NCBI RefSeq assembly: GCF_022899935.1
Contig: NZ_JALJCJ010000003.1
Span: forward strand, 415,720-479,719
From: Shinella curvata
GTDB taxonomy: Bacteria; Pseudomonadota; Alphaproteobacteria; Rhizobiales; Rhizobiaceae
Direction: 5' to 3'
Length of the DNA: 64,000 bases
The notes beneath the pieces were generated by a model, which ran no database searches, was not told where the DNA came from, and was given only the letters and a program-made list of their open reading frames with translations. The position numbers and the translations under genes were made by a program. Shown here one piece after another: positions 9,157-18,588 of the stretch (positions are counted from its first letter, which is position 1; each line of letters starts with the position of its first letter).

Positions 9157-9573
9157 ATGACCGCCGCGATCGAAGGCATTCTCGAAACAGCGCTCTATGC
9201 TGACGACCTCGACGCGGCGGAAGCTTTCTATGGCGGCATCCTGGGGCTGGAAAAGATCACCCGGCAAGCTGACCGTCACGTCTTCTTCCGTTGCGGCCCT
9301 GGCGTTCTCCTGATCTTCAACCCGCAGGAGACAATCCACCCGCCGCCGCCCCACGCCTTCCCCGTGCCAGTGCACGGGGCGACGGGTGCGGGACACGCCT
9401 GCTTCCGCGTTCCGGGGCCAGAGCTTGATTTCTGGGTGAAAAAGCTCATAGAAGCCGGCATCACCATCGAAGCGGACTTTCGCTGGCCGAACGGCGCCCG
9501 CTCGATCTATTTTCGCGACCCCGCCGGCAACAGCCTCGAATGTGCCGAGCCGGGTCTGTGGACCATCGCTTAG
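9157..9573 (+). CDS. VOC-family (glyoxalase/dioxygenase) protein
   Basis: This is a 138-residue vicinal-oxygen-chelate protein with two beta-alpha-beta-beta-beta modules. The first opens with [20 protein letters not shown] and the second with [19 protein letters not shown]. Candidate metal ligands are a histidine at about 80 (GHACFR) and a glutamate near the end (NSLECAEPG). Glyoxalases, ring-cleaving dioxygenases and resistance proteins share this fold, so the substrate cannot be named. It lies inside the rph-rdgB-hemW operon, 9 bp after rph and 8 bp before rdgB, so it is co-expressed with RNA and nucleotide housekeeping genes. Confidence 0.88.
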   Translation: MTAAIEGILETALYADDLDAAEAFYGGILGLEKITRQADRHVFFRCGPGVLLIFNPQETIHPPPPHAFPVPVHGATGAGHACFRVPGPELDFWVKKLIEAGITIEADFRWPNGARSIYFRDPAGNSLECAEPGLWTIA

Positions 9574-9581
9574 GAAGCCTT

Positions 9582-10226
9582 ATGCGCAAGCTTGATACCA
9601 AGACGATCGTCGTCGCCAGCCACAATTCCGGAAAAATCCGCGAGATCGAGGACCTGATCGGCCCCTTCGGCTTTTCCGCCAAGTCCGCCGCCGAACTGAA
9701 ATTCGACGAGCCGGATGAAACCGGCACGACCTTCGAGGAAAACGCCGCGATCAAGGCGCTCGCCTCCGCCAGGGCCTCGGGCCTGCCGGCCCTTTCGGAC
9801 GATTCTGGCCTCGTGATCGATGCGCTCGACGGCGCGCCGGGCGTCTACACCGCCAACTGGGCGGAAAAGGCAGACGGCACGCGCGATTTCGCGATGGCCA
9901 TGGAAAAGGTCGAAAAGGCGCTGGCCGAGAAGGGGGCGAGCGAGGCCAAGGACCGTACCGCACGCTTCGTCTCCGTGCTCTGCCTTGCCTGGCCGGATGG
10001 CCACACCGAACTCTTCCGCGGCGAAGTCGAAGGCACCGTCGTCTGGCCGCCGCGCGGCGAAAAGGGCTTTGGTTACGATCCGGTATTCCAGCCCGAAGGT
10101 TACGCGACGACCTTCGGCGAGATGAGCGCCGAGGAAAAACACGGCTGGAAGCCCGGTGATGCCACGGCGCTGTCGCACCGGGCGCGTGCCTTCAAGATTT
10201 TCGTCGAAACCTGCCTGAAAGCGTAA
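9582..10226 (+). CDS. rdgB: dITP/XTP pyrophosphatase RdgB
   Basis: This 214-residue Ham1-family nucleotide sanitiser hydrolyses dITP, dXTP and dUTP analogues to monophosphates. The N-terminal substrate loop is [13 protein letters not shown], the catalytic acidic stretch is [20 protein letters not shown], and the C-terminal base-recognition segment is [13 protein letters not shown] then [10 protein letters not shown]. The ATG at 9582 was preferred to an upstream frame that overlaps the VOC gene by 34 bp. hemW follows after 7 bp. Confidence 0.95.
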   Translation: MRKLDTKTIVVASHNSGKIREIEDLIGPFGFSAKSAAELKFDEPDETGTTFEENAAIKALASARASGLPALSDDSGLVIDALDGAPGVYTANWAEKADGTRDFAMAMEKVEKALAEKGASEAKDRTARFVSVLCLAWPDGHTELFRGEVEGTVVWPPRGEKGFGYDPVFQPEGYATTFGEMSAEEKHGWKPGDATALSHRARAFKIFVETCLKA

Positions 10227-10233
10227 AAGACAC

Positions 10234-11427
10234 ATGACGGCAGTGCCTTTCGACATGCGGCCGAGCTTTACGCCGGATCTCTCCGATCCCGGCTTCGGCA
10301 TCTATGTGCACTGGCCGTTCTGTGCCGCCAAATGCCCCTATTGTGACTTCAACAGCCATGTGCGCCACCAGCCGGTCGACCAGCCGCGCTTCGTGCAGGC
10401 CTTTTTGAAGGAAATGGCGACGATGCGCCGGATGACCGGCTCGCGCACCGTCACCAGCATCTTCATGGGCGGCGGCACGCCCTCGCTGATGGCGCCGGAG
10501 ACGGTGGATGCCATCCTCAACGGCATCGCCCGCCACTGGCATGTGCCCGATGGTATCGAGATCACCATGGAGGCCAATCCCTCCAGCGTCGAGGCCGAGC
10601 GTTTTCGCGGCTATCGCGCCGCCGGCGTCAATCGAGTCTCGCTCGGCGTTCAGGCGCTGAACGACCGCGACCTGAAATTCCTGGGACGCCTGCATGACGT
10701 CGCCGATGCCTTGAAGGCCATCCGGCTAGCGCGCGACATTTTTCCGCGCATGTCCTTCGACCTGATCTATGCCCGTCCGAACCAGACCGTCGAGGACTGG
10801 GACCGCGAGTTGAAGGAGGCCGTCTCCTACGCCGTCGATCACCTCTCGCTCTACCAGCTCACCATCGAGGAGGGCACGCCCTTCTACGGCCTGCACAAGG
10901 CCGGCAAGCTGATCGTGCCGGATGGCGAACAATCCGCCGTACTCTACGAGGCGACGCAGGAGATCACCGAGCGCGAGGGCATGCCGGCCTACGAGGTCTC
11001 CAACCATGCCCGCCCCGGCTCCGAGAGCCGCCATAACCTGACCTACTGGCGCTATGGCGACTATGTCGGCATCGGCCCCGGCGCCCATGGGCGGCTGACG
11101 ACCGGCGGCGCGAAGATCGCCACCGCCACGGAACGCAAGCCGGAGGGCTGGCTGAGCCTCGTCGAGGCCGAAGGCCATGGCATGGTGGACCAGGAGCTGC
11201 TGGAGCGCGAGGCGCAGGCCGACGAACTGCTGCTGATGGGGCTGCGCCTTAAGGAAGGCATCGATCTCGTGCGCTGGCAGGCCTTGTCCGGCCGCGAGCC
11301 GGATCCGGATCGCGAACAGTTCCTCATCGAGCACGGCTTCATCGAGCGCCTCGGCAATTCCCGCCTGCGCTGCACGCCGGCGGGAATGCTGATCCTCGAT
11401 GCTGTCGTCGCCGATCTCGCCTGCTAG
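10234..11427 (+). CDS. hemW: Radical SAM haem chaperone HemW (HemN-like)
   Basis: This 397-residue radical SAM protein has its cluster motif at Cys30-x3-Cys34-x2-Cys37 in PFCAAKCPYCDF, followed by the glycine-rich FMGGGTPSLM. It lacks the additional N-terminal motif of true coproporphyrinogen dehydrogenase HemN, so HemW, which delivers haem to membrane proteins, is the better name although often annotated hemN. It ends the rph operon. A 44 bp palindromic repeat follows directly after its stop codon. Confidence 0.92.
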   Translation: MTAVPFDMRPSFTPDLSDPGFGIYVHWPFCAAKCPYCDFNSHVRHQPVDQPRFVQAFLKEMATMRRMTGSRTVTSIFMGGGTPSLMAPETVDAILNGIARHWHVPDGIEITMEANPSSVEAERFRGYRAAGVNRVSLGVQALNDRDLKFLGRLHDVADALKAIRLARDIFPRMSFDLIYARPNQTVEDWDRELKEAVSYAVDHLSLYQLTIEEGTPFYGLHKAGKLIVPDGEQSAVLYEATQEITEREGMPAYEVSNHARPGSESRHNLTYWRYGDYVGIGPGAHGRLTTGGAKIATATERKPEGWLSLVEAEGHGMVDQELLEREAQADELLLMGLRLKEGIDLVRWQALSGREPDPDREQFLIEHGFIERLGNSRLRCTPAGMLILDAVVADLAC

Positions 11428-11435
11428 CATTTCAC

Positions 11436-11479
11436 GCAATTCCGGACGCAAAACCGCTTCGCACTTTTGCTGGAATTGC
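11436..11479. repeat. 44 bp palindromic intergenic repeat, copy 1
   Basis: The outer arms are GCAATTCC and GGAATTGC and the inner arms GCAAAA and TTTTGC, so the element folds into a two-part stem-loop. It differs from the second copy at 30638-30681 by one base. It lies between the convergent hemW and EamA genes, 9 bases after the hemW stop. Similar short palindromes recur in rhizobial genomes and often follow stop codons, where they may terminate or stabilise transcripts. Confidence 0.85.
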
Positions 11480-11480
11480 T

Positions 11481-12410
11481 TCAGGCATCTGCCGACCGGC
11501 GTTTACCCGCAAACATCCTCGAGACCCGCCCGTCGATAGCTGCAAGGCCGATGGCGATCAGTGCCATGCCGGCAAAATGCTTCGGCGCCAGCACCTCGCC
11601 CAGAACGAGCGCGCCGAGCAGGATGGCGCTGACGGGGATAAGGAAGGTCACTAGCATCAGGTTCGTCGCCCCCGCCGTCGCAAGGATGCGGAAGAAGATG
11701 ACGTAGGCGAGTGCTGTGGCGAGCACGGCAAGCCCGAACAGGGCGAGCCAGGCCTCCTGCGAGGGCATGGCCAGCGTCCAGGGACGATCGACGACCAGCG
11801 CCACCGGCAGCATGATGAGCGCCGAGGCCGTGACCTGTCCGGCCGCCGGCAGGAGCGGCGGCAGGCCCATGCGGCGGAAACGACGCCCCCAGATGCCGGC
11901 AAAGGCATAGGATACGGCAGCCCCGAGCACAGCGAGCTGCGCCAGCACATTCGTGCCGAGATCCGACAGGACCGAAGGGCCAATCATCAGCGCCACCCCG
12001 GCAAAACCGACGAGCACGCCGACCAGCCGACCGCCCGTCATTTTCTCGTCCTCCGTCAATACATGGGCGACGATGACCGCGAAGAGCGGCGTCGTGGCAT
12101 TGAGGATCGAGGCTAGGCCGCTGGCAATATGCGTCTGGCCCCAGACAATCAGCGAGAAGGGGATGACATTGTTGAGCACGCCCATGCCGAGAAAGGCGAG
12201 CCAGACCTCGCGGCTGCGCGGCACCGAATGACCGGAAAGCCGCACGATGGTCCAGAGCGCAATCGCCGCCAGCGCCACGCGGGCGGCGACGATGGTGAGT
12301 GGCGGCAGCTCACGCACGAGAATGCCGTTGAACAGGAACGAGCCGCCCCACAGCGCCGAAAGCGCGATGAGCAGACCCCATTCGATCGTCGTCATGGGAC
12401 GGTTTGCCAT
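11481..12410 (-). CDS. EamA/DMT-superfamily exporter
   Basis: This 309-residue inner-membrane protein has ten predicted helices and two EamA repeats; the first repeat starts with LLIALSALWGGSFLFNGI and the second after about residue 155. Conserved features are WGGSF in helix 1, the helix-4 stretch FSLIVWGQTHIASGLASIL, and LGALVLGEVLAPKHFAGMAL near the end. Members export amino acids, metabolites or drugs; the substrate is not predictable. It is divergent from a LysR regulator 137 bp away, which is its likely regulator. Confidence 0.9.
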   Translation of the reverse strand: MANRPMTTIEWGLLIALSALWGGSFLFNGILVRELPPLTIVAARVALAAIALWTIVRLSGHSVPRSREVWLAFLGMGVLNNVIPFSLIVWGQTHIASGLASILNATTPLFAVIVAHVLTEDEKMTGGRLVGVLVGFAGVALMIGPSVLSDLGTNVLAQLAVLGAAVSYAFAGIWGRRFRRMGLPPLLPAAGQVTASALIMLPVALVVDRPWTLAMPSQEAWLALFGLAVLATALAYVIFFRILATAGATNLMLVTFLIPVSAILLGALVLGEVLAPKHFAGMALIAIGLAAIDGRVSRMFAGKRRSADA

Positions 12411-12547
12411 GATAGGTTCCTCAGAGATTTTTTCTAAACCGGATGAAAGGGCTCGATGTGAAACACCGGAATTTGCGCTATCATTCCGGGAATTTCCGCC
12501 TGAGACAAACGATCATATTTCCCGATATCAGCGAGAAAAACTAAACC

Positions 12548-13444
12548 ATGAACGGCCGTCTCCCCTCCCTGTCCGGCCTGCGCGCCTTCGAGGCGACGGC
12601 ACGGCATCTCTCCGTCACGCTTGCCGCCGACGAGCTCTCGGTCACGCCTGGCGCCGTCAGCCTGCAGATCCGCGATCTCGAGGAGGCGCTCGGTGTGCGG
12701 CTCTTCGAGCGCAAGCCGCGCCGGCTGATCCTGACGGACGATGGCGAAGGCTACTTCAAGGCCATGCGCTCGGCCTTCCGGCTGATGCGCGAGGCGACGG
12801 AAGAATTGCTGATCCGGGCACGCTCACCGGCGACCTTGCTGATCAGCTGCACGCCGACCTTCGCGGCGCAATGGCTGGTGCCGCGCCTGCCGAAATTCGA
12901 AGAGCGTCTGCCCGGCGCCGATATCCGCATCAGCGCCTCCAACCGCCTCGTCGACTTCGCGCGCGACGGTGTCGATATCGCGATCCGCCACGGCTTTGGC
13001 CGTTATGAAGGACTGGTGAGCGAACGGCTGCTGGATGACGATCTCGTGCCCGTCATCGCCCCTTCCCTGCGCGAGCGGATACCGCTCGATGAGCCTGGTG
13101 ACCTCAGAAAACATGTGCTGATTCACGACGTGCACCGGCAGGACTGGCGGCTCTGGCTGGAATCCAACGGCATCACCGAGATCGACGCCCAGCGCGGCCC
13201 CGTCTTTACCGACAGCAATGGCGCGATCGAAGCGGCGAAGGCGGGCGATGGCGTGGTGCTGGTGCGGCTGTCACTGGTGGCCCGGGAAATCCAGGAACGC
13301 CGGCTGATCGCGCCCTTTTCAAAGGGTGTTGCAACAGGGCTTGCTTATTACATCGTCTATCCGCCCGGCGCGCTGGACCGCCCGGCCGTCGCGACCCTGC
13401 GGCAATGGCTGACGGAAGAGGCCCGCGCCGTGCGTGGAAGCTAG
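12548..13444 (+). CDS. LysR-family regulator, GcvA-like
   Basis: This 298-residue transcription factor has an N-terminal winged HTH of the GcvA/AmpR subgroup (LSGLRAFEATARHLSVTLAA, then VTPGAVSLQIRDLEEALGVR) and a periplasmic-binding-like effector domain at about residues 90-295. The start follows TAAACC with a weak ribosome site. It is divergent from the EamA exporter, the usual arrangement for a LysR protein controlling an exporter gene. Its stop codon overlaps that of the convergent acetyltransferase. Confidence 0.93.
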   Translation: MNGRLPSLSGLRAFEATARHLSVTLAADELSVTPGAVSLQIRDLEEALGVRLFERKPRRLILTDDGEGYFKAMRSAFRLMREATEELLIRARSPATLLISCTPTFAAQWLVPRLPKFEERLPGADIRISASNRLVDFARDGVDIAIRHGFGRYEGLVSERLLDDDLVPVIAPSLRERIPLDEPGDLRKHVLIHDVHRQDWRLWLESNGITEIDAQRGPVFTDSNGAIEAAKAGDGVVLVRLSLVAREIQERRLIAPFSKGVATGLAYYIVYPPGALDRPAVATLRQWLTEEARAVRGS

Positions 13445-13995
13445 TCCGGAAAATCTTCCATCTGCTCTTTGTAGATTTCGAACCCTGCCCGCCTGTAGGT
13501 TGCCTGCGCCTTCGGATGGTCGTTGGTATCCGTATGCAGCCAGATCCGCCGCATCGTCTCGCGCCAGACGGTCCGCAGCGCCGTATCGAGCAGCCAGGGG
13601 CCGATGCGCCGGCCATAGGCAGCAGGCACGAGGCCGAAATGCGTGAGCTCGATCTCATCGGCATCGGCGGCATCGAATTCACAGAGACCGATCGCCCGCC
13701 CCGCTTCGCGCAGGACCAAGGTCACCGTCGAGGGCGCCGACAGAAAAGCCGCCAGCGCCGCCTGTGACATGTGCAGGCGGGAATCCCAGGTGAGCGGCGT
13801 GCCGATCTCCCGGTAGAGAAGCAGATAGTCTTCGACGGAGAGACGTTCCGGCTGGACTGACAGATGGGCAGCCGGCACCGGCAGCGCCGGACGGCTCGCC
13901 AGCGGCTCCCGCAGTTCCATGTAGGTGACGAGCAGGCGCATGCCGATGTCCGGAATACGAACGCCGCGCACATCCAGAGGATGGCACGGCGTCAC
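13441..13995 (-). CDS. GNAT-family N-acetyltransferase
   Basis: This 184-residue GNAT protein has an acetyl-CoA binding segment at about residues 123-140 (FGLVPAAYGRRIGPWLLDTA), a variant of the R/Q-x-x-G-x-G/A motif, and a terminal AQATYRRAGFEIYKEQ typical of the last strand and helix. The N-terminal block IPDIGMRLLVTYMELREP looks conserved, so the upstream ATG at 13995 is kept, although a start at the inner Met-19 is possible. The substrate is unknown. The gene converges on the LysR gene with overlapping stop codons and is 16 bp from dnaA on the same strand side. Confidence 0.85.
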   Translation of the reverse strand: MTPCHPLDVRGVRIPDIGMRLLVTYMELREPLASRPALPVPAAHLSVQPERLSVEDYLLLYREIGTPLTWDSRLHMSQAALAAFLSAPSTVTLVLREAGRAIGLCEFDAADADEIELTHFGLVPAAYGRRIGPWLLDTALRTVWRETMRRIWLHTDTNDHPKAQATYRRAGFEIYKEQMEDFPD

Positions 13996-14011
13996 GCTAG
14001 AGGGATAGGGT

Positions 14012-15568
14012 CTATTCGTTGATCAGGCGCTTCAGAAGCTCGATCTCGTGGCTGAGCTTGGTATCGCCCGAGATCAGTTCCTCGATCTTGCGCACGGCAT
14101 GCAGAACCGTGGTGTGATCGCGTCCGCCGAAACGGCGACCGATTTCCGGGAAGGAACGCGGCGTCAGCGTCTTCGACAGATACATGGCGATCTGGCGCGG
14201 CTTGACGATGACGCGGGTGCGGCGGTTCGAGACCAGTTCCTGGCGCGAGACGTTGTAGTGCTTGGCAACGACGCGCTGGATGTCTTCGATGCGTACGCGG
14301 CGCGGCTCGCCGGCAGCGACGAGATGGCCGAGCAGTTCGTCGACGCGCTCGATCGTCAGGTTCGGCTCGAAAGAGCGACGGAACAGCAGCTGGTTGAAGG
14401 CGCCTTCCAGTTCGCGGCCGCTGGCCGTGATATTGCGGGCGACATGGCTCAGAATTTCCGGCGAGATGTCGAGCGAACCATCTTCCTGCTGGGCAGCCGC
14501 AAGGCGGCGCTTGAGGATTTCGAGGCGCATCTCGTAGTCGGGCGCTTCCATCTCGATGGCAACGCCACCCTGGAGACGCGAGCGAACGCGCGGGTCAAGC
14601 GATTCCAGTTCCCACGGCGCACGGTCGGCGGCGACGACGACCTGCTTGGCGGAATCGAGCAGCATGTTGAGCAGATGGCAGAATTCGTTCTGGATCGAAT
14701 TGCCCTGCAGGAACTGCATGTCGTCAATGATCAGGAGATCGATGTTGCGCAGCGTCTCCTTGAGGGAGAGCGCGTCATTGTCGCGGATCGCGGTCGCGAA
14801 GCGCCACATGAAATATTCGGCGGTCAGATAGACGACGCGCGGATTTCGGGCGCTGGAGAGTGCACCAAGCGCGATGGCCTGCAGAAGATGCGTCTTGCCG
14901 AGGCCGACGCTGGAATGGACGAAGAGCGGGTTGAAGCGCACGGCACCGGCGCCGGCTTCCGCAATGGTGCGGGCGGCGGCAAGGGCAACGCGGTTCGAGG
15001 TGCCCTCGACGAAGGCATCGAACGTATAACGCTGGTCGAGCGGCGAACCGAAGAGCGGGCCGGTATGCTGGGCGCGCGGCTGGGCGGCAGGCGCAATGGA
15101 CGCAATGGCGTTGGCGACGGGCTGCGGACCGGAGGCGGCGCGGCGCGGCTGGGCCTGCGGTGCGGGTTCGGCAACAGCGACGGCCTCGTCGAGGCTGCCG
15201 GGACGCACGCCGCGGGTCGCGGTGCGCACCAGGATTTCCACCTTGAGGATTTCGGCATCCTCCTGCTGGAACAGGCTGGTGATGAGATCGAGATAACGGT
15301 TGTTGATCCACGACTTCAGGAAGGTCGTGGGCACCGACAGGCGCACGACGCTCTTGGAGACGGAATGAATCTTCAGTCGACCGAACCAGCTTGCGAAGAC
15401 GTCCGGACCGACCTGCGCCTTCAGGCGCGCGCTGACCCGTTCGAAAATCGCGTCCTGCTTCATATCGGATGAGACCCCCGCCACGGTCGCTTCTTCTGTC
15501 GGAAGCGCCTTGAGTGCATTTTCCCCGTTCGCGAATGCACCAGTCGTCCTGGCCGTATTCATCTGCAT
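14012..15568 (-). CDS. dnaA: Chromosomal replication initiator DnaA
   Basis: This 518-residue AAA+ initiator opens the replication origin. Domain I follows [20 protein letters not shown], a proline/alanine-rich linker is domain II, the ATPase has Walker [13 protein letters not shown] (about 218-229) and Walker [14 protein letters not shown], and domain IV ends with the DNA-binding [18 protein letters not shown]. The ATG at 15568 has AGAAGG upstream. This adds about 35 residues ahead of the Met (15463) where the canonical domain I begins, and an ATG six codons earlier (15586) is also possible. dnaN is not adjacent, as usual in rhizobia. Confidence 0.96.
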   Translation of the reverse strand: MQMNTARTTGAFANGENALKALPTEEATVAGVSSDMKQDAIFERVSARLKAQVGPDVFASWFGRLKIHSVSKSVVRLSVPTTFLKSWINNRYLDLITSLFQQEDAEILKVEILVRTATRGVRPGSLDEAVAVAEPAPQAQPRRAASGPQPVANAIASIAPAAQPRAQHTGPLFGSPLDQRYTFDAFVEGTSNRVALAAARTIAEAGAGAVRFNPLFVHSSVGLGKTHLLQAIALGALSSARNPRVVYLTAEYFMWRFATAIRDNDALSLKETLRNIDLLIIDDMQFLQGNSIQNEFCHLLNMLLDSAKQVVVAADRAPWELESLDPRVRSRLQGGVAIEMEAPDYEMRLEILKRRLAAAQQEDGSLDISPEILSHVARNITASGRELEGAFNQLLFRRSFEPNLTIERVDELLGHLVAAGEPRRVRIEDIQRVVAKHYNVSRQELVSNRRTRVIVKPRQIAMYLSKTLTPRSFPEIGRRFGGRDHTTVLHAVRKIEELISGDTKLSHEIELLKRLINE

Positions 15569-16385
15569 CTTGCCGCCTTCTTTCATGCTTCTTCGCCACG
15601 CCGGCAGTCCTGCCGACGCCTTCCATGTTTGCCATCCCCCGTCCGTATCGAGCCAATCGCCCGAACGGGTTCTGGTGTCCCTGACAGTGCCGACCCCCTA
15701 CCTTCAGCACCATCCTGTTTGTCAAACACAAGTCGGGCCTCGAAAGATCCGGCGTCATGCCCGATCCGCTTGGTCCGTTTGTGAGCCATGCCATCCGCTC
15801 CCTCGTTGAGCGTCCGGCAGGCATGCCCGCGTTCATCCGACCGTCCTCAACGGCTTTCATCCGGCGCAACCAAGGTCACAAAAAGCCCTGCCAGAGTGCC
15901 AGGGGCATCTGGGGCAAGCTTTGCCGGTTGGATGATTTTACGAAGCGTGGGCGGCTCCGTTACAGGGAACAAACAACCACCGCTGCCTTGTGAGACAGTC
16001 TTGCCGGCGATCATTTTCGGGATATGTCCGCGCCCCCTGTGGAAAGCATTTAGGCAGGATCATGCCCCAAGATCAATCACGAATTTTACGCAAAATTAAG
16101 GGCCGGGCGTTGACTCGGAAGGGCGTTTTTGACTCGGAAAGCCCCCCTCGCAACAGAATCCGTTAGGAATCAATGGCTTTGTTTTCGGGTGGGTTTCGCG
16201 ACGTTCGAAAAACGAAAAAAATAAAAATTCGCTTGACTCAAATTGCTGTCAAACTCCCGCTACGAAAGGGGCACCAAGGCGGGATAACCTCCAGCAAGTA
16301 ACTGAATTTAAAGAGTTTTCTTCGTCACTCTTTTGACACGATCGAGCCTTGCACGTTAACCATAGCGGGGCCGAAAAACAAAACA
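15569..16385. other. Long non-coding region upstream of dnaA
   Basis: About 817 bp lie between the dnaA start and the rpsT terminator with no credible gene on either strand. The part nearest rpsT is visibly AT-richer. It holds five GANTC sites (listed separately), a direct repeat TTGACTCGGAA at 16110-16120 and 16129-16139, a TTAACCAT at 16356-16363 and one degenerate DnaA-box-like TGTGGAAAG at 16038-16046. It is most simply the regulatory region of dnaA with a long 5' leader; a small RNA cannot be excluded. Confidence 0.6.
16112..16239. promoter_or_regulatory. Cluster of five GANTC (CcrM) methylation sites upstream of dnaA
   Basis: GANTC occurs at 16112-16116, 16131-16135, 16156-16160, 16167-16171 and 16235-16239, five times in 128 bp where about half a site is expected by chance. 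CcrM methylates this sequence in alphaproteobacteria, and the methylation state controls dnaA in Caulobacter. Three of the sites are embedded in TTGACTC, which resembles a -35 hexamer. Confidence 0.55.
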
Positions 16386-16413
16386 AAAAGCCCGGCGCAG
16401 GCGCCGGGCTTTT
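16386..16413 (-). terminator. Rho-independent terminator of rpsT
   Basis: A perfect 13 bp inverted repeat (AAAAGCCCGGCGC and complement) with a 2-base spacer lies 33 bp past the rpsT stop. On the minus strand the stem is followed by a T-run. It insulates rpsT from the dnaA leader. Confidence 0.88.
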
Positions 16414-16445
16414 GCTAATATTGCATAGCTCTGGTTGTGAGCTGA

Positions 16446-16712
16446 TCAGGCCATCATCGTCTTGACGCGGTTCGCGAGGCGCGAAACCTTGCGGGAAGCC
16501 GTATTGGAATGAAGCACGCCCTTGGTGGCAGCGCGCATCAGTTCCGGCTGGGCAGCCTTGAGGGCGGCAGCAGCGGAAGCCTGGTCGCCGGAAGCGATGG
16601 CTTCTTCGACCTTGCGGATGAAGTTGCGGACGCGCGAACGGCGCGACTTGTTGACTGCGGTGCGCGCGGCGATCTTGCGGGTCGCCTTCTTTGCCGAGCT
16701 GGTATTGGCCAT
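16446..16712 (-). CDS. rpsT: 30S ribosomal protein S20
   Basis: This 88-residue, lysine/arginine-rich ribosomal protein binds 16S rRNA in the body of the small subunit. It starts [18 protein letters not shown], and the helical-hairpin pattern with [20 protein letters not shown] and [16 protein letters not shown] is diagnostic. The start has AGAGAGG upstream. It precedes dnaA on the same strand, a conserved rhizobial arrangement, but a strong terminator separates them. Confidence 0.98.
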   Translation of the reverse strand: MANTSSAKKATRKIAARTAVNKSRRSRVRNFIRKVEEAIASGDQASAAAALKAAQPELMRAATKGVLHSNTASRKVSRLANRVKTMMA

Positions 16713-16903
16713 GTATGCCTCTCTTCAGAAATCTGACACGAACTCCACCTTCGCCGTGCCGGGTCACTGCGACCTGTCATCCAAGCAATTCGGGAGCAAT
16801 ATCGGAAAACCTCAGAATTCGGCTTTCCAAACTGTGGGCGGCGTATAGCTGGAAACCGCGGGGTCGTCAACGCGGATTCTGCAAGAAACGCCGCCCGGAT
16901 GAA

Positions 16904-17677
16904 TCACCGGTTGCCGAAAGTCGGCTTGCGCTTCTCGATGAAGGCCGTCATGCCCTCCTTCTGATCTTCCGTGGCAAAGAGCGCATGGAACAGCCGGCGC
17001 TCGGCACGCATGCCTTCCGACAATACCGTTTCATAGGCGCGGCTCACCGCCTCCTTGGCCATCATGGTCGAAGGCAGCGAGAAGCCCGCGATCTTCTCCG
17101 CCGCGGCCATCGCCTCGTCGAGAAGCTTTTCCGGCGCGACAACGCGGGCGACAAGCCCGCAGCGCTCGGCCTCCGCCGCATCCATCATTCGCCCCGTCAG
17201 GATCAGGTCCATCGCCTTGGACTTGCCGAGCGCGCGCGTCAGGCGCTGCGTGCCGCCCATGCCGGGGATGATGCCGAGCGTGATTTCCGGCTGGCCGAAC
17301 TTCGCCGTCTCCGAGGCGATGATGAAATCGCACATCATGGCGACCTCGCAGCCGCCGCCCAGCGCAAAGCCGCTGACGGCGGCGATCATCGGCTTACGGA
17401 AGGCCGCGACCTCGTCCCAGCCCGCGGCAAGGTCTTCCACGACCGCCTCGGCAAAACCGTAGGGCTGCATTTCCTTGATATCGGCGCCGGCGGCAAAGGC
17501 CTTTTCCGAGCCGGTGAGCACGATGGCGCCGATCCCGGCATCCGCCTCGAAGCCGGCGAGAACGCTCTTCAGCTCCTCCAGCAGCTTGCGGTTCAGCGCG
17601 TTCAGCGCCTGCGGCCGGTTGAGCGTGATGAGGCCGACGCGTCCGCGCGTCTCCACCAGCAGGGTTTCATAGGCCAT
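16904..17677 (-). CDS. Enoyl-CoA hydratase (crotonase)
   Basis: This 257-residue crotonase hydrates trans-2-enoyl-CoA in fatty-acid beta-oxidation. The oxyanion-hole segment is [11 protein letters not shown] (about 60-70). The two catalytic glutamates are both present: Glu111 in [11 protein letters not shown] and Glu131 in [13 protein letters not shown], matching Glu144 and Glu164 of the rat enzyme. Length and motifs fit a short-chain enoyl-CoA hydratase well. The ATG at 17677 has GAGGAGAGAGA upstream. mutM lies 20 bp upstream on the same strand, so the two may be co-transcribed. Confidence 0.93.
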   Translation of the reverse strand: MAYETLLVETRGRVGLITLNRPQALNALNRKLLEELKSVLAGFEADAGIGAIVLTGSEKAFAAGADIKEMQPYGFAEAVVEDLAAGWDEVAAFRKPMIAAVSGFALGGGCEVAMMCDFIIASETAKFGQPEITLGIIPGMGGTQRLTRALGKSKAMDLILTGRMMDAAEAERCGLVARVVAPEKLLDEAMAAAEKIAGFSLPSTMMAKEAVSRAYETVLSEGMRAERRLFHALFATEDQKEGMTAFIEKRKPTFGNR

Positions 17678-17697
17678 CGTCTCTCTCCTCTTTTCTG

Positions 17698-18588
17698 TTA
17701 TTTCTGGCAGTCGGCACAATAAAACGTCGATCGCCCGCTCTGCACGATTCGGCCGATCGTGCCGCCGCAGCCGGGTGTCCGGCAAGGCTCTCCCGCACGG
17801 TCGTAGGCGGAAAAGGAATGCTGGAAGTAGCCGAGCGAGCCATCGGCGCGAATATGGTCGCGCAGCGTCGAGCCGCCGGCCTCGATGGCATCGGCGATGA
17901 CCTGCCGGATCGCCTCGGTCAGCGCGAGAAGTTCCGTCTTGGGCTTGCCCGCCGCCGTCACAAGCGTACCGGCATGACGCTCCGGCGACAGATGCGACCG
18001 CCACAACGCCTCGCAGACATAGATGTTGCCGAGGCCGGCAATATTCTTCTGATCGAGCAGGGCCGCCTTCAGCGGCGTCTGCCGGCCGCGAAACTTCGCG
18101 GCAATGTAATCCGCATCGAGCGTGTTGCCCGTCGGCTCGGCGCCGAGATCGCGGAAGAAGGCGTGAGCGGCAATGTCCTCGCGCTTGGCGAGATCCATGA
18201 AGCCGAAGCGGCGCGGGTCGTTATAGACGACGCGGCGCTCGCCCTCCGGTGTCTCCAGATGGAAGACGACGTGGTCGTGGCGCGTGTCCTTGCTGCGCGG
18301 CATATGGAAGTCGCCGGGCGCCTCGACGGCGTCTGCCCCCTCCACCCTGAAAGAGCCGGACATGCCGAGATGGGCGATGACGACATCGCCGCCCTCGAGA
18401 TCGATCAGCAGATATTTGGCACGCCGGCCAAGCGATGTGACGCGCCGTCCCTCCAGCTTTTCGGCGAAGGCGGGCGGAAAGGGAAACCGCAAATCCGGAC
18501 GCCGCAGCTCTGCCCGGCGAATCCTCGACCCTTCCATGACGGGGGCGAGGCCGCGCTTGACCGTTTCCACTTCCGGCAGTTCCGGCAT
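17698..18588 (-). CDS. mutM: Formamidopyrimidine-DNA glycosylase MutM (Fpg)
   Basis: This 296-residue bifunctional glycosylase/AP lyase removes 8-oxoguanine and formamidopyrimidines. The N-terminus [14 protein letters not shown] supplies the catalytic Pro2 and Glu3 once Met is removed. The helix-two-turn-helix is around [19 protein letters not shown]. The C-terminal zinc finger has four cysteines in [10 protein letters not shown] and FYCADC. It is divergent from ubiE. Confidence 0.97.
   Translation of the reverse strand: MPELPEVETVKRGLAPVMEGSRIRRAELRRPDLRFPFPPAFAEKLEGRRVTSLGRRAKYLLIDLEGGDVVIAHLGMSGSFRVEGADAVEAPGDFHMPRSKDTRHDHVVFHLETPEGERRVVYNDPRRFGFMDLAKREDIAAHAFFRDLGAEPTGNTLDADYIAAKFRGRQTPLKAALLDQKNIAGLGNIYVCEALWRSHLSPERHAGTLVTAAGKPKTELLALTEAIRQVIADAIEAGGSTLRDHIRADGSLGYFQHSFSAYDRAGEPCRTPGCGGTIGRIVQSGRSTFYCADCQK

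Noticed and set aside
15569-16445. Chromosomal origin of replication next to dnaA
   Set aside because: Only one degenerate DnaA-box-like site (TGTGGAAAG) is visible and no AT-rich unwinding element with a box array. In rhizobia the origin is usually near hemE, not dnaA. Boxes with more mismatches cannot be ruled out by eye.
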